NCBI GenBank assembly: GCA_947259415.1
Contig: CAMYMI010000005.1
Location: 186,001-250,000, forward strand
Reading direction: 5' to 3'
DNA from: an uncultured Ectothiorhodospiraceae bacterium
Lineage (GTDB): Bacteria > Pseudomonadota > Gammaproteobacteria > UBA9214
DNA: 64,000 nucleotides
In this document: positions 18,759-31,076 of the stretch, in pieces
Numbering within the stretch: the stretch's first letter is position 1
How the letters are laid out: each line of letters starts with the position of its first letter
Notes under the pieces: model-generated
Seen by the model: only the letters and a program-made list of their open reading frames with translations
Told to the model about the DNA's origin: nothing
Database searches by the model: none
Position numbers and translations under genes: made by a program

Positions 18759-19219
18759 AGGGCATAACAGAACAAGTGCGTAGCCTCTGGGTGCCCTTGC
18801 GGGACGCAAATATGTTGCTGCCGAACGCCGCGGTTGCCGAGGTTGGCTACTACCGGGTACCCGATGAGAAATCGGATATGCCGGAATGGATGCTTGGCAG
18901 TATCAGCTGGCGCGGCCAGACCCTGCCGGTGATCTCGATTGAATTGCTGTGTGATTATCCGGTGCCGGCCAACCTGGTCTACTCGCGCCTGATGATTATC
19001 AATTCGGTTCGCCCTGACAGCGCACTGCCATTCTATGCTGTCGTGACAGCAGGATTACCGCGCCCGGTCCTGTTCAGCAATAATCTCGTCGATGAGGTCG
19101 AGGCGTGTGCCCTGCAGGCATTGCAATGCCGGGTCTTTTTCGGTAGCGAGCAGGCGGTAATCCCGGATCTCGATTATATCCAGGGGCTGGTGGAACAGCA
19201 CTGGGAAAGGGCAGCCTGA
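18755..19219 (+). CDS. chpC: ChpC-like CheW-domain protein
   Basis: 154 residues. Diverged CheW fold: LWVPLRDANMLLPNAAVAEV at the N-terminus, WMLGSISWRGQTLPVISIE in the middle, and a C-terminal VEACALQAL region. Translation is coupled to chpA by an ATGA overlap. In Pseudomonas ChpC is an accessory coupling protein, possibly linking other receptors to the kinase. The chpB methylesterase that normally lies between chpA and chpC is missing. Ends 25 bp before the convergent rsmE. Confidence 0.88.
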   Translation: MKGITEQVRSLWVPLRDANMLLPNAAVAEVGYYRVPDEKSDMPEWMLGSISWRGQTLPVISIELLCDYPVPANLVYSRLMIINSVRPDSALPFYAVVTAGLPRPVLFSNNLVDEVEACALQALQCRVFFGSEQAVIPDLDYIQGLVEQHWERAA

Positions 19220-19244
19220 TGCCGGCATCCTGCTGGGATGTGCA

Positions 19245-19985
19245 TCAGCTGTTGCGGAAGTCCCCCCACAATGCCTGTATGCCGGCCAGGGCCGCCATGG
19301 CGGCGGTTTCGGTCCGCAGTATGCGCGGCCCCAGCCTGACACTGAAAAAGCCGGATTGTGTTGCCAGTGCCATTTCCTCGTTGCTGATTCCGCCTTCCGG
19401 CCCGACCAGGAGCACTATCCTGCCCCGCGGCCGCTCCAGCTCGGGCAATGTGTATTCACCGTCCGGGTGGAGCACGATATACAGGCCATCGGTCTGGCCT
19501 GAATCCAGCCAGCTGCAGTAATCGGCCGGCGCCAGCAGTTCCGGCAGCGTGGCCCGCCCGCTTTGCTCGCAGGCGTTGACCAGCACCCCTTGCCAGTGAC
19601 GCAGGCGTTTCTGCATGTGTGTGTCATCCAGTTTCTTGCGGCTGCGCTGCACCCACACCGGCTGAATCGCTGAAATACCCAGCTCAACGGCCTTTTGCAG
19701 GGTAAAGTCCATTCGGTCACCGCGCGGGATTCCCTGTGCCAGGGTGATGGCATTCGGCGGTTCAGCGGCGCTGACGATTTCTCCGCCGATCTCGACCTTC
19801 ACCTGCTTGCGGTTGATTGAGTGCAGAATGGCCTCGTGTTCATTGCCCTGTCCGTCGAAGACTCTCAGGGTGTCGCCGGTACACAGTCGCAGGACGCGTC
19901 TGACATGGTGGGCCGGCTGCTCATCGAGTACCAGGATAGCACCTGTGGCGAGCTGGTTTCGGAGCAGGATTCTCGGTATGTGCAT
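19245..19985 (-). CDS. rsmE: 16S rRNA (uracil-1498-N3)-methyltransferase
   Basis: 246 residues, normal for the family. N-terminal PUA-like domain (HHVRRVLRLCTGDTLRVFDG) and C-terminal SPOUT knot: LAQGIPRGDRMDFTLQKAVE, then ERPRGRIVLLVGPEGGIS and VRLGPRILRTETAAMAAL, which bind SAM. Modifies helix 44 of the small subunit. Placed 9 bp after bioA on the minus strand; downstream neighbour chpC is convergent. Confidence 0.96.
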   Translation of the reverse strand: MHIPRILLRNQLATGAILVLDEQPAHHVRRVLRLCTGDTLRVFDGQGNEHEAILHSINRKQVKVEIGGEIVSAAEPPNAITLAQGIPRGDRMDFTLQKAVELGISAIQPVWVQRSRKKLDDTHMQKRLRHWQGVLVNACEQSGRATLPELLAPADYCSWLDSGQTDGLYIVLHPDGEYTLPELERPRGRIVLLVGPEGGISNEEMALATQSGFFSVRLGPRILRTETAAMAALAGIQALWGDFRNS

Positions 19986-19994
19986 CGCGTATTG

Positions 19995-21344
19995 TCAGCC
20001 CGCGGTTGCCACCTGGATGCCCTGGTGGGCAACATCGGCGAGCAGGCGGATTTCATCCGGCGTAATTACGTAGGGTGGCATGAAGTAGATAACGTTGCCC
20101 AACGGGCGCAGTAATACGCCGTTTTCGAGTCCGTGCTGGTAGACCTTGAGGCCGCGGCGTTCCTCCCAGGGGTAGGGTTTCCGGGAGCGCCTGTCCTGCA
20201 CCATTTCGATAGCCAATATCATCCCGGTTTGGCGGACCTCGCCTACGTGCGGGTGCTCCCGGAAGCATTCGCTTGTCTCGTGCATGGCAGCGGCAAGCTG
20301 CTTGTTTGCCTCAATCACGTTGTCGTCCCTGAAGATGTCCAGTGTCGCCAGTGCTGCACGACAGCCCAGCGCATTGCCCGTATAACTGTGGGAGTGCAGG
20401 AAGGCAGTCAGTTTCCGGTAATCGTCATAGAAACAGTCATAGATGCTATTGCGCGTGAGTACCACAGAGAGCGGCAGGTAGCCCCCGGTAAGCCCTTTGG
20501 AAAGGCACATGAAGTCTGGCGATATGCCTGCCTGTTCGCAGGCGAACAGTGTCCCGGTGCGCCCGAAGCCAACGGCGATCTCGTCGGCAATCAGGTGAAC
20601 CCCGTGACGGTCACAGGCCTCGCGCAGCAGCTTGAGATAGACGGGATCGTACATCCGCATGCTGCCGGCGCACTGCACCAGGGGTTCGATGATCACCGCA
20701 CAGATCTCGTCCGCATGACGAGCCAGCGTGCTTTCCATGTCCTCGAAGCGGCGTACACTATAGTCGTGCCAGCTTTCCCCGGGTTCGCGCCGGTAGCAGT
20801 CGGGAGACGGCACACTGATGGTTTCCATTAGCAGCGGACTGTAGGTCTGCTTGTAGAGTTCCACATTACCGACTGCCAGTGCGCCCAGGGTTTCTCCGTG
20901 GTAGCTGTTTTCCAGGGTTACGAAGCGGGTCTTTCCCGGTCGACCCTGGTTCAGCCAGGCATGAAAGCTCATCTTGAGTGCCACCTCGACGGCCGATGAA
21001 CCGTTATCGGCGTAGAAGCAGCGTTCCAGTCCCGGCGGCGTGATTTCCACCAGGCGCTCGGAAAGTTCTATGACGGCCTCGTGGGTGAAACCGGCCAGCA
21101 ACACGTGTTCCAGAGTGTCGGCCTGCTCTGCCAGTGCCAGATTGATGCGCGGGTTGCTGTGTCCGAACAGGTTGACCCACCAGGAGCTGATGGCATCGAG
21201 GTAACGCTTGCCTTCGAAATCCTCGAGCCACACACCCCTGGCGCGGCGCACGGGGATGACGGGCAGCCACTCGTGGTCCTTCATCTGCGTGCACGGGTGC
21301 CACAGTACCGAGAGATCACGCTTGACAAGATCGGCGTTCGACAT
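19995..21344 (-). CDS. bioA: Adenosylmethionine--8-amino-7-oxononanoate aminotransferase
   Basis: 449-residue class III PLP aminotransferase that makes 7,8-diaminopelargonic acid in biotin synthesis. HPCTQMKDHEWLPVIPV and the substrate-side YLDAISSWWVNLFGHSNPRI are BioA hallmarks (paired Trp). The PLP region includes GETLGALAVGN and LIADEIAVGFGRTG (Asp-Glu), and the Schiff-base Lys is in MCLSKGLTGGYLPLSV. Start ATG at 21344. No other bio genes are adjacent. Upstream is a 508-bp spacer rich in repeats. Confidence 0.96.
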   Translation of the reverse strand: MSNADLVKRDLSVLWHPCTQMKDHEWLPVIPVRRARGVWLEDFEGKRYLDAISSWWVNLFGHSNPRINLALAEQADTLEHVLLAGFTHEAVIELSERLVEITPPGLERCFYADNGSSAVEVALKMSFHAWLNQGRPGKTRFVTLENSYHGETLGALAVGNVELYKQTYSPLLMETISVPSPDCYRREPGESWHDYSVRRFEDMESTLARHADEICAVIIEPLVQCAGSMRMYDPVYLKLLREACDRHGVHLIADEIAVGFGRTGTLFACEQAGISPDFMCLSKGLTGGYLPLSVVLTRNSIYDCFYDDYRKLTAFLHSHSYTGNALGCRAALATLDIFRDDNVIEANKQLAAAMHETSECFREHPHVGEVRQTGMILAIEMVQDRRSRKPYPWEERRGLKVYQHGLENGVLLRPLGNVIYFMPPYVITPDEIRLLADVAHQGIQVATAG

Positions 21345-21852
21345 GGATTGATTTTACCGTTGCTGGTTTTTCGATGTATAGCGAATCTGGCTCACCGCAA
21401 AGGCGCAAAGAATGCAAAGATCAATAATTACTCACCGCAAAGACGGAGAGGGCGCTGAGAAAAAACATAAATATTGTTAAAAACACTAAACAGGTTGAGT
21501 TGTAAACAGGGTAATGAATACGACTGTTTACGGCCCCTGAAAAAACGTTTCCTCTACGGACGAATCATCGAAAGGGAGAAAAAATACATTGGGAGCGTAG
21601 CTTCGCCATGCTCCCAATGACGTGGCTAATCAATAAATGGCTGTATATTTGCCACCCACCGGATCCGGTTTTTTTACAATAGTATTTTCTCTGTGTTCTC
21701 TGCGTCTCTTGGCAATTGCTCCTGCATCGCCTAAAGCGCCTGCTTTTGGTGCTCTATCTCCTGCATCCCTGCAGTCGTGCGGTTAATGTTTCTGTTTTTT
21801 TGGACATTGCGACCTTTGCGTCTTTGCGGTTAGATCTTGCTTTCGGCGTGAC
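21345..21852. repeat. 508-bp gene-free spacer with inverted tandem-like repeats
   Basis: No coding capacity recognised. A CACCGCAAAGGCGCAAAG-type unit lies at 21393-21419, with a shorter copy at 21433-21445. Inverted copies occur at 21812-21831 (CCTTTGCGTCTTTGCGGT) and, more diverged, around 21688-21715. Between them a hairpin with 10-bp arms CATTGGGAGC / GCTCCCAATG lies at 21588-21620. The inverted arrangement could fold the whole spacer as a long cruciform or mRNA structure between metF and bioA. Confidence 0.75.
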
Positions 21853-22701
21853 CTAACTGCTTTCGAGTCCGAGGTTTTTCCAGATGGCGAGTGCCGGTTC
21901 GGCGCGGTTGAGGGTATAGAAGTGCAGCCCGGGAGCACCGTGCTCCAGCAGCCGGGCGCACATGGCGGTCACCACGTCTTCGCCGAAGTCGCAGATGGCA
22001 TCAAGGTCCTCGCCGAAGCTCTCCAGGCGCTTGCGGATCCAGCGCGGGATCTCCGCGCCGCAGGCATCCGAGAAGCGCGCCAGCTGGTGGTAATTCGTGA
22101 TCGGCATGATGCCCGGGACAATGGGCAGGTCAATGCCGGCCTGTTCGCAGCGCCCCACAAAGCGGAAATAGGCATCGGCGTTATAGAAGTACTGGGTGAT
22201 CGCGCTGTTGGCACCGGCCTCTACCTTGCGCTTGAAGTTCGCCAGGTCCCGGTCGGGGCTGATCGCCTGTGGATGGTATTCCGGGTAGGCCGCCACCTCG
22301 ATGTGAAAGTGATCGCCGGTCTCGGCGCGAATGAACTCGACCAGTTCATTGGCGTGCCGGAATTCGCCGGCCTCGACCATCCCCGAGGGCATGTCGCCAC
22401 GCAGGGCCACGAGATGGTTGATGCCCTTCTCCTGGTAGGTCTGCAGCATTTCACGGATATTCTCCCGGGTTGAGCTGATGCAGGAGATGTGCGGGGCGGT
22501 CTCGATGCCGGATTTCTCCCGGATATCGAGCACGGCCTTGTAGGTCCGGTCTCGCGTTGAACCGCCCGCGCCGAAGGTTACCGAGAAGAAGCGCGGTTGC
22601 AGGTTGGCCAGCACCCTGCTGGTCTGCTCCAGCTTGGCAAGACCGTCCCCAGTCTTGGGCGGGAAGAACTCGAAGCTGTATATCTGAGATGTGTTTTGCA
22701 T
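21853..22701 (-). CDS. metF: 5,10-methylenetetrahydrofolate reductase
   Basis: 282 residues from the ATG at 22701; an in-frame TTG six codons upstream is less likely. TIM-barrel flavoprotein: YSFEFFPPKTGDGLAKLE at the N-terminus, VTFGAGGSTRDRTY, HISCISSTRENIREML, then LVALRGDMPSGM and a C-terminal GAPGLHFYTLNRAEPAL. Reduces methylene-THF to methyl-THF for methionine synthesis. In order with ahcY and metK on the same strand, but separated from ahcY by 213 bp of repeats, so it may have its own processing or expression level. Confidence 0.96.
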   Translation of the reverse strand: MQNTSQIYSFEFFPPKTGDGLAKLEQTSRVLANLQPRFFSVTFGAGGSTRDRTYKAVLDIREKSGIETAPHISCISSTRENIREMLQTYQEKGINHLVALRGDMPSGMVEAGEFRHANELVEFIRAETGDHFHIEVAAYPEYHPQAISPDRDLANFKRKVEAGANSAITQYFYNADAYFRFVGRCEQAGIDLPIVPGIMPITNYHQLARFSDACGAEIPRWIRKRLESFGEDLDAICDFGEDVVTAMCARLLEHGAPGLHFYTLNRAEPALAIWKNLGLESS

Positions 22702-22726
22702 CGGGAGCTGAGTTGGCAATTTATTT

Positions 22727-22903
22727 CACCGCAAAGGCACAAAGGACGCAAAGAAATGGACAAGTATTGCAAAAATAGTTGTGTAGGTCGGGTTAGGCGC
22801 GTGGCGCCGTAACCCGACAATAACATCGTCGGATTACGCTGACGCTAATCCGACCTACGAGATGTATTTACTTTCTTTGGTGGTCCTTTGCGTCTTTGCG
22901 GTG
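22727..22903. repeat. Nested inverted-repeat element between ahcY and metF
   Basis: Outer arms: CACCGCAAAGGCACAAAGG at 22727 onward and its inverse TCCTTTGCGTCTTTGCGGTG at 22884-22903, the same unit as in the bioA-metF spacer. Inside, 22783-22858 is a second palindrome ending in GTAGGTCGG / CCGACCTAC. This contains two hairpins, GTCGGGTTA..TAACCCGAC (22787-22818) and GTCGGATTA..TAATCCGAC (22828-22854). The layout resembles a BIME or REP-type cluster. No gene fits. Confidence 0.85.
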
Positions 22904-22914
22904 AGTGTGGTGTG

Positions 22915-24333
<1,419 letters not shown>

Positions 24334-24352
24334 GATTTCTCCAATTTGTAAT

Positions 24353-25534
<1,182 letters not shown>

Positions 25535-25578
25535 GATTCTCTGTTTATTGGTCGATGAAACGGCGAAGTCTACCCTAC

Positions 25579-25599
25579 GGAGGTGATATTTTCATCTCC
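25579..25599. promoter_or_regulatory. Hairpin in metK leader
   Basis: GGAGGTGA, five-base loop, TCATCTCC: 8-bp stem with one G-T wobble, about 45 bases before the metK start on the minus strand. On the RNA it hides a Shine-Dalgarno-like GGAG. It could be a small leader structure; it does not match SAM or SAH riboswitch consensus by eye. It also lies between metK and the divergent gene at 25653. Confidence 0.4.
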
Positions 25600-25652
25600 T
25601 GCTGATTTCTCTTAGAGTATCCCAACACCGTTAGATATGGATGAGGCGCGCC

Positions 25653-26222
25653 ATGGTCAGTCTGGAAACCCCCGTATGTGAATTCGGCAAACCCGCCCCG
25701 GATTTCTCGCTCCCCGGCATCGATGGCAAGGTCTGGGGCCTGGAACAGTGCCGTGGCCCGCGCGGCCTGCTGGTCATGTTCATCTGCAATCACTGCCCCT
25801 ACGTCAAGGCGGTGCGCGAGCGGCTGGTTCGGGACACCCGGGAACTGCAGGAACTGGGCATCAACAGCGTCGCGATCATGTCCAATGACCCGGCCCTCTA
25901 CCAGGAAGACAGCTTTGAGAACATGCAGACGGTGGCGCGCGACTATGACTTTCCCTTTCCCTACCTGCTGGACGAATCGCAAGCCGTAGCCAAGGCCTAT
26001 GGCGCCGTGTGTACTCCGGATTTCTTCGGTTATAACAATGAGTTGAAGTTGCAGTACCGGGGCCGCCTGGATGCCAGCCGCCAGGAGACGGCAGCGGCTG
26101 ACGCGCGCCGCGATTTGTTCGAGGCAATGCGGCAGGTGGCAGAGACCGGGCACGGCCCGGAGGAGCAGATCCCCAGCATGGGGTGCTCCATCAAGTGGCG
26201 GGAAGAGCCCACTGCTGTCTGA
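25653..26222 (+). CDS. Thioredoxin-fold protein (AhpC/TlpA-like)
   Basis: 189 residues from the ATG at 25653, which has GAGG at a sensible distance; an ATG at 25641 is an alternative. Peroxiredoxin/TlpA-like fold: FGKPAPDFSLPGIDGKVWGL, then LLVMFICNHCPYVKAVRERL with a CNHC pair (C-x2-C active site), DPALYQEDSFENM and YGAVCTPDFFGYN (cis-Pro region). No signal peptide, so cytoplasmic. Belongs to a common family of unknown substrate annotated as thioredoxin family protein. Divergent from metK, upstream of the carbon operon but separated by a terminator. Confidence 0.88.
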   Translation: MVSLETPVCEFGKPAPDFSLPGIDGKVWGLEQCRGPRGLLVMFICNHCPYVKAVRERLVRDTRELQELGINSVAIMSNDPALYQEDSFENMQTVARDYDFPFPYLLDESQAVAKAYGAVCTPDFFGYNNELKLQYRGRLDASRQETAAADARRDLFEAMRQVAETGHGPEEQIPSMGCSIKWREEPTAV

Positions 26223-26571
26223 GGGTGCTTCTTTATAAGTTATTGTTATGCAGCAATAAAACATTGGCGATTTGCTGACGGTTTGGCTGTTTCGGCTATT
26301 GCCGTAAGGGACAAACTAGGGGAAAATAGCGCGCTTCGTCATTCAGGGATGAATGTCAGGTCTGCCTCGGGAACGGTTTCCCGACAATAGCCAACGAATT
26401 TCGTAGTGGTTCACTGCCTCGGTGCACTGATCGGCACCCGGGGCTTTTTTTGCCACTGAACCGGTGTGAATGGAACTCCCGTTCCCGGGAACATGCGACA
26501 GATAACCGGTGCCGCCATTTAGTCTTTATGGCGCATTAAATAAAAGTATCTAAATCCGACAGGAGGAAATC
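26223..26571 (+). other. Structured 349-bp spacer before the tkt operon
   Basis: No protein fits. A hairpin TCGGGAA-CGGT-TTCCCGA lies at 26367-26384, and a strong GC stem with a T-run at 26416-26451. After the T-run an AT-rich stretch (26530-26560) leads to the excellent AGGAGGAAAT site of tkt. The arrangement suits either a long attenuated leader of tkt or a separate small RNA ending at 26451. Confidence 0.6.
26416..26451 (+). terminator. Rho-independent terminator or attenuator upstream of tkt
   Basis: Arms GCCTCGGTGC and GCACCCGGGGC (one bulge, one G-T pair), loop ACTGATCG, followed by seven T. It is 194 bases after the thioredoxin-fold stop and 120 bases before tkt. Confidence 0.8.
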
Positions 26572-28563
26572 ATGGCCCAGCGCAAAGAACTCGCCAATGC
26601 AATCCGCGCACTCAGTATGGACGCGGTGCAGAAGGCAAAGTCAGGCCATCCAGGTGCCCCGATGGGCATGGCGGACATCGCCGAAGTCTTGTGGAACGAT
26701 TACCTGGTGCATAACCCGGCCAACCCTAAATGGGTTGACCGTGACCGTTTCGTGCTTTCCAACGGTCATGGCTCCATGTTGATCTATTCCCTGTTGCATC
26801 TTACCGGTTATGACCTCGGCATTGACGATCTCAAGTCGTTCCGACAATTGCACTCCAAGACGCCGGGCCATCCGGAATACGGCTATGCCCCCGGGGTGGA
26901 GACCACCACCGGACCACTGGGGCAGGGAATTAGCAATGCCGTTGGTATGGCCGCCGCGGAAAAGACCCTGGCAGCGCAGTTCAACCGCCCCGGCCACACC
27001 GTCGTCGACCACCACACCTATGTGTTCCTGGGCGACGGTTGCATGATGGAAGGCATCTCCCATGAGGCCTGTTCACTGGCGGGTACCATGAAGCTGGGCA
27101 AGCTGATCGCCTTCTGGGACGACAATGGCATTTCTATCGACGGCCATGTCACTGGTTGGTTCACCGATGACACACCTGCGCGTTTCGAGTCCTATCAGTG
27201 GCATGTGATTCGCGACGTTGACGGACACGACCCGGAGGCCATCCGCACGGCGATCGAGGAAGCCCGCGGTGTGACCGACAAGCCCAGCCTGATCTGCTGC
27301 AAGACCGTGATCGGTTTTGGTGCCCCGAACCTGGCCGGTACCCACGACTGCCATGGCGCACCGCTGGGCGATGATGAGATTGCTGCAACACGTGAAAATA
27401 TCGGCTGGTCCCACGCCCCCTTCGTGGTGCCGGACGACATCTATGCCGTCTGGAACGCGAAGGACAAGGGTGCGAAGGCCGAACAGGAATGGAACACTGC
27501 CTTCGCTGCCTATAAGGAGGCCCATCCCGAACTTGCTGCCGAATTCGAACGTCGCCAGGCGGGAGAGTTGCCGGCCGGCTGGGACAGCAAGGCTGCCGAG
27601 TTCATTGCCGCGGTGAACGGCAAGGCCGAGACCATTGCCTCACGCAAGGCCTCGCAGAATGCCCTGAATGGCTATGGCCCGATGTTGCCGGAACTGCTGG
27701 GTGGCTCGGCCGATCTGGCGGGCTCCAACCTGACCATCTGGTCGGGCTCGGAAGACATTAATAAAGGTAACGGCGGCAACTATATCTACTTCGGCGTGCG
27801 CGAGTTCGGCATGTCCGCGATCATGAACGGCATCGCCCTGCACGGTGGTTTCCTCCCCTACGGTGCGACCTTCCTGATGTTCTCGGAATATGCCCGCAAT
27901 GCCCTGCGCATGGCAGCACTGATGAAGATACACAGCATCTTTGTCTATACCCATGACTCCATTGGACTGGGTGAGGACGGTCCGACCCACCAGGCCGTCG
28001 AGCAAACGGCCACCCTGCGCATGATTCCGCGCATGTCGGTATGGCGTCCCTGTGACGCGGTCGAATCGGCGGTGGCCTGGAAAGCGGCAATTGACAGGAA
28101 GGGTGGTCCCAGCTGCCTGATCTTCTCGCGCCAGAACCTGCAGCACCAGGAGCGCACGGCGGACCAGATCGACGCCATCGGACGTGGCGCCTACATCTTG
28201 TCCGACTGTGACGGTACCCCGGAGGCCATCATTATCGGTACCGGCTCCGAGGTCGGCCTGGCCATGGAGGCCGCAGAGGCGCTGTCCGGCAAGGGCAAGA
28301 AGGTGCGTGTGGTCTCCATGCCGTCCACCGATGTATTTGATGCGCAGGACGCTGCCTACAGGGAATCCGTGCTGCCGGCCGCGGTCAGCGCGCGCGTTGC
28401 CGTGGAAGCCGGGGTTACCGACTACTGGCTCAAGTATGTCGGGCTCGACGGCAAGGTGATCGGCATCGACACCTTCGGCGAATCGGCCCCGGCCGATCAG
28501 GTCTACAAGCACTTCGGTATCACCGCAGAGGGCGTCATCAAGGCGGTCGAGGAACTTCTATAA
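26572..28563 (+). CDS. tkt: Transketolase
   Basis: 663 residues, standard length. Thiamine-diphosphate enzyme moving two-carbon units in the pentose phosphate and Calvin cycles. N-terminal [19 protein letters not shown], the TPP/Mg motif around [18 protein letters not shown], and the C-terminal half with [16 protein letters not shown] (catalytic His and Glu region) are intact. Very strong ribosome site. First gene of tkt-gap-pgk-pyk-fba, an order typical of autotrophic proteobacteria. Confidence 0.98.
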   Translation: MAQRKELANAIRALSMDAVQKAKSGHPGAPMGMADIAEVLWNDYLVHNPANPKWVDRDRFVLSNGHGSMLIYSLLHLTGYDLGIDDLKSFRQLHSKTPGHPEYGYAPGVETTTGPLGQGISNAVGMAAAEKTLAAQFNRPGHTVVDHHTYVFLGDGCMMEGISHEACSLAGTMKLGKLIAFWDDNGISIDGHVTGWFTDDTPARFESYQWHVIRDVDGHDPEAIRTAIEEARGVTDKPSLICCKTVIGFGAPNLAGTHDCHGAPLGDDEIAATRENIGWSHAPFVVPDDIYAVWNAKDKGAKAEQEWNTAFAAYKEAHPELAAEFERRQAGELPAGWDSKAAEFIAAVNGKAETIASRKASQNALNGYGPMLPELLGGSADLAGSNLTIWSGSEDINKGNGGNYIYFGVREFGMSAIMNGIALHGGFLPYGATFLMFSEYARNALRMAALMKIHSIFVYTHDSIGLGEDGPTHQAVEQTATLRMIPRMSVWRPCDAVESAVAWKAAIDRKGGPSCLIFSRQNLQHQERTADQIDAIGRGAYILSDCDGTPEAIIIGTGSEVGLAMEAAEALSGKGKKVRVVSMPSTDVFDAQDAAYRESVLPAAVSARVAVEAGVTDYWLKYVGLDGKVIGIDTFGESAPADQVYKHFGITAEGVIKAVEELL

Positions 28564-28627
28564 ACGCTGGGGCGGCGTACCGGTTATCACCAGGAATTGT
28601 TAATCAACTTTCAAGCAATACATTTAA

Positions 28628-29641
<1,014 letters not shown>

Positions 29642-29716
29642 GCGGAGCGGGATTCCGGTTGCTGCCTGGTGCCCGGAATATCTCCCACCGATTCGGAGAC
29701 TGAAGGAAGTACTACA

Positions 29717-29791
29717 CCGGCCTGCGCTGCGGGCCGGTGATTTTAAAACAGAGTTGTTCGCCAAGACTGTGCATGGTCTTGGCAAACAACT
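29717..29791 (+). promoter_or_regulatory. Two consecutive hairpins between gap and pgk
   Basis: Hairpin 1: CCGGCC..GGCCGG at 29717-29737, followed by TGATTTT. Hairpin 2 (29752-29791): outer arms AGTTGTT/AACAACT, one mismatch, inner arms GCCAAGAC/GTCTTGGC, eight-base loop. The second ends 27 bases before pgk. Likely an mRNA processing, stability or attenuation site that sets gap to pgk ratios (inference). Confidence 0.7.
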
Positions 29792-29818
29792 TTACAGAGA
29801 CAGTTATAAGGAGCCGTC

Positions 29819-30997
29819 ATGTCTATCATCAAGATGACCGATCTCGACCTCGCCGGCAAACGTGTCCTGATCCGCGAGGATCTGAATGTGCCCGTAAAGG
29901 ATGGCAAGGTCACCAGCGACAAGCGTATTCTTGCCAGCCTTCCGACCATCGAGCATGCCATGAAGGCCGGTGCCAAGGTGATGGTGATGTCCCACCTGGG
30001 CCGTCCGACCGAAGGCGAGTATGACGAGCAGTTCTCCATGATTCCGGTCGGCGATCATCTCGCGGCCCTGCTGGGGAGGGACGTCGAGATGGTGAAGGAC
30101 TGGATCAACGGGGTCGGCCCCATGAACGACGGTGACGTCGTGCTGTGCGAGAATGTCCGCTTCAACAAGGGCGAAAAGAGTAACGACGAGAAGCTGTCGC
30201 AGAAAATGGCGGCCCTGTGCGATATCTTCGTCATGGATGCCTTCGGCACCGCGCACCGCGCCCAGGCATCGACCCATGGTGTAGCCAGGTTTGCGCCGAT
30301 TGCCTGCGCCGGACCCCTGCTGGCGGGCGAACTCGAGGCGCTGGGCAAGGCGCTGGACAACCCGGCGCGTCCCATGTCCGCCATTGTCGGCGGCTCCAAG
30401 GTCTCGACCAAGCTCACCGTCCTCGAATCCCTTTCCAAGGTGGTCGATCAGCTGATTCCCGGTGGCGGCATCGCCAATACTTTCATTGCAGCCAGCGGCT
30501 ACAATGTGGGCAAATCTCTCTACGAGGAAGACCTGGTCCCCGAGGCCAGACGCCTGATGGAGGCTGCCAGGGCCAAGGGCGGCGAGATACCGGTCCCGAC
30601 CGATGTTGTGGTTGGCAAGGAATTCTCCGAGTCCGCCGCGGCGGCCGTCAAGAAGGTCGAGGATGTGGCCGACGATGACATGATTTTCGATATCGGACCT
30701 GAGACCGCTGCGCGCTATGCGGGCATGATGAAAAACGCCGGCACCATAGTCTGGAACGGGCCGGTGGGCGTATTCGAGTTCGACCAGTTTGGCGAAGGCA
30801 CCCGAATCCTGGGCGAGGCAGTTGCCGCATCGGATGCCTTTTCAATTGCCGGTGGCGGCGACACCCTGGCAGCGGTGGATAAATATGGTATCGCTGAAAA
30901 GGTGTCCTATATATCCACCGGTGGCGGTGCTTTTCTGGAATTTCTCGAAGGCAAGAAACTACCGGCCGTCGCCATGCTCGAGGAGCGTGCGAAGTAA
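29819..30997 (+). CDS. pgk: Phosphoglycerate kinase
   Basis: 392 residues. N-lobe [20 protein letters not shown] and [10 protein letters not shown] bind 3-phosphoglycerate; the hinge region [13 protein letters not shown] and C-lobe [16 protein letters not shown], then WNGPVGVFE and [13 protein letters not shown] bind the nucleotide. Reversible step shared by glycolysis and the Calvin cycle. AAGGAG at the right distance. Confidence 0.98.
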   Translation: MSIIKMTDLDLAGKRVLIREDLNVPVKDGKVTSDKRILASLPTIEHAMKAGAKVMVMSHLGRPTEGEYDEQFSMIPVGDHLAALLGRDVEMVKDWINGVGPMNDGDVVLCENVRFNKGEKSNDEKLSQKMAALCDIFVMDAFGTAHRAQASTHGVARFAPIACAGPLLAGELEALGKALDNPARPMSAIVGGSKVSTKLTVLESLSKVVDQLIPGGGIANTFIAASGYNVGKSLYEEDLVPEARRLMEAARAKGGEIPVPTDVVVGKEFSESAAAAVKKVEDVADDDMIFDIGPETAARYAGMMKNAGTIVWNGPVGVFEFDQFGEGTRILGEAVAASDAFSIAGGGDTLAAVDKYGIAEKVSYISTGGGAFLEFLEGKKLPAVAMLEERAK

Positions 30998-31076
30998 GGA
31001 CCAGATCGGCTGGTAACGGGTATCCGCGGGATGATTGCAAGGCCGCTGCCTGAGATACAAGAGAAACTGACACTCC

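Noticed and set aside
19995-21344. Long antisense frames over bioA and other high-GC genes
   Set aside because: Opposite-strand open frames are expected from the codon bias of the real genes and lack ribosome sites or family motifs.
21688-21831. CRISPR-like array from repeated CTCTGCGTCTC and CTTTGCGTCTTTGCGG
   Set aside because: The units vary, lack regular spacers and appear in inverted orientations, so they are ordinary dispersed repeats.
25535-25652. SAM or SAH riboswitch before metK
   Set aside because: Only a simple 8-bp hairpin is present; none of the conserved SAH or SAM riboswitch core sequences are recognisable.
26223-26571. 6S RNA in the pre-tkt spacer
   Set aside because: The long double-stranded closing stem with a central bulge is not seen, and the neighbourhood is wrong.
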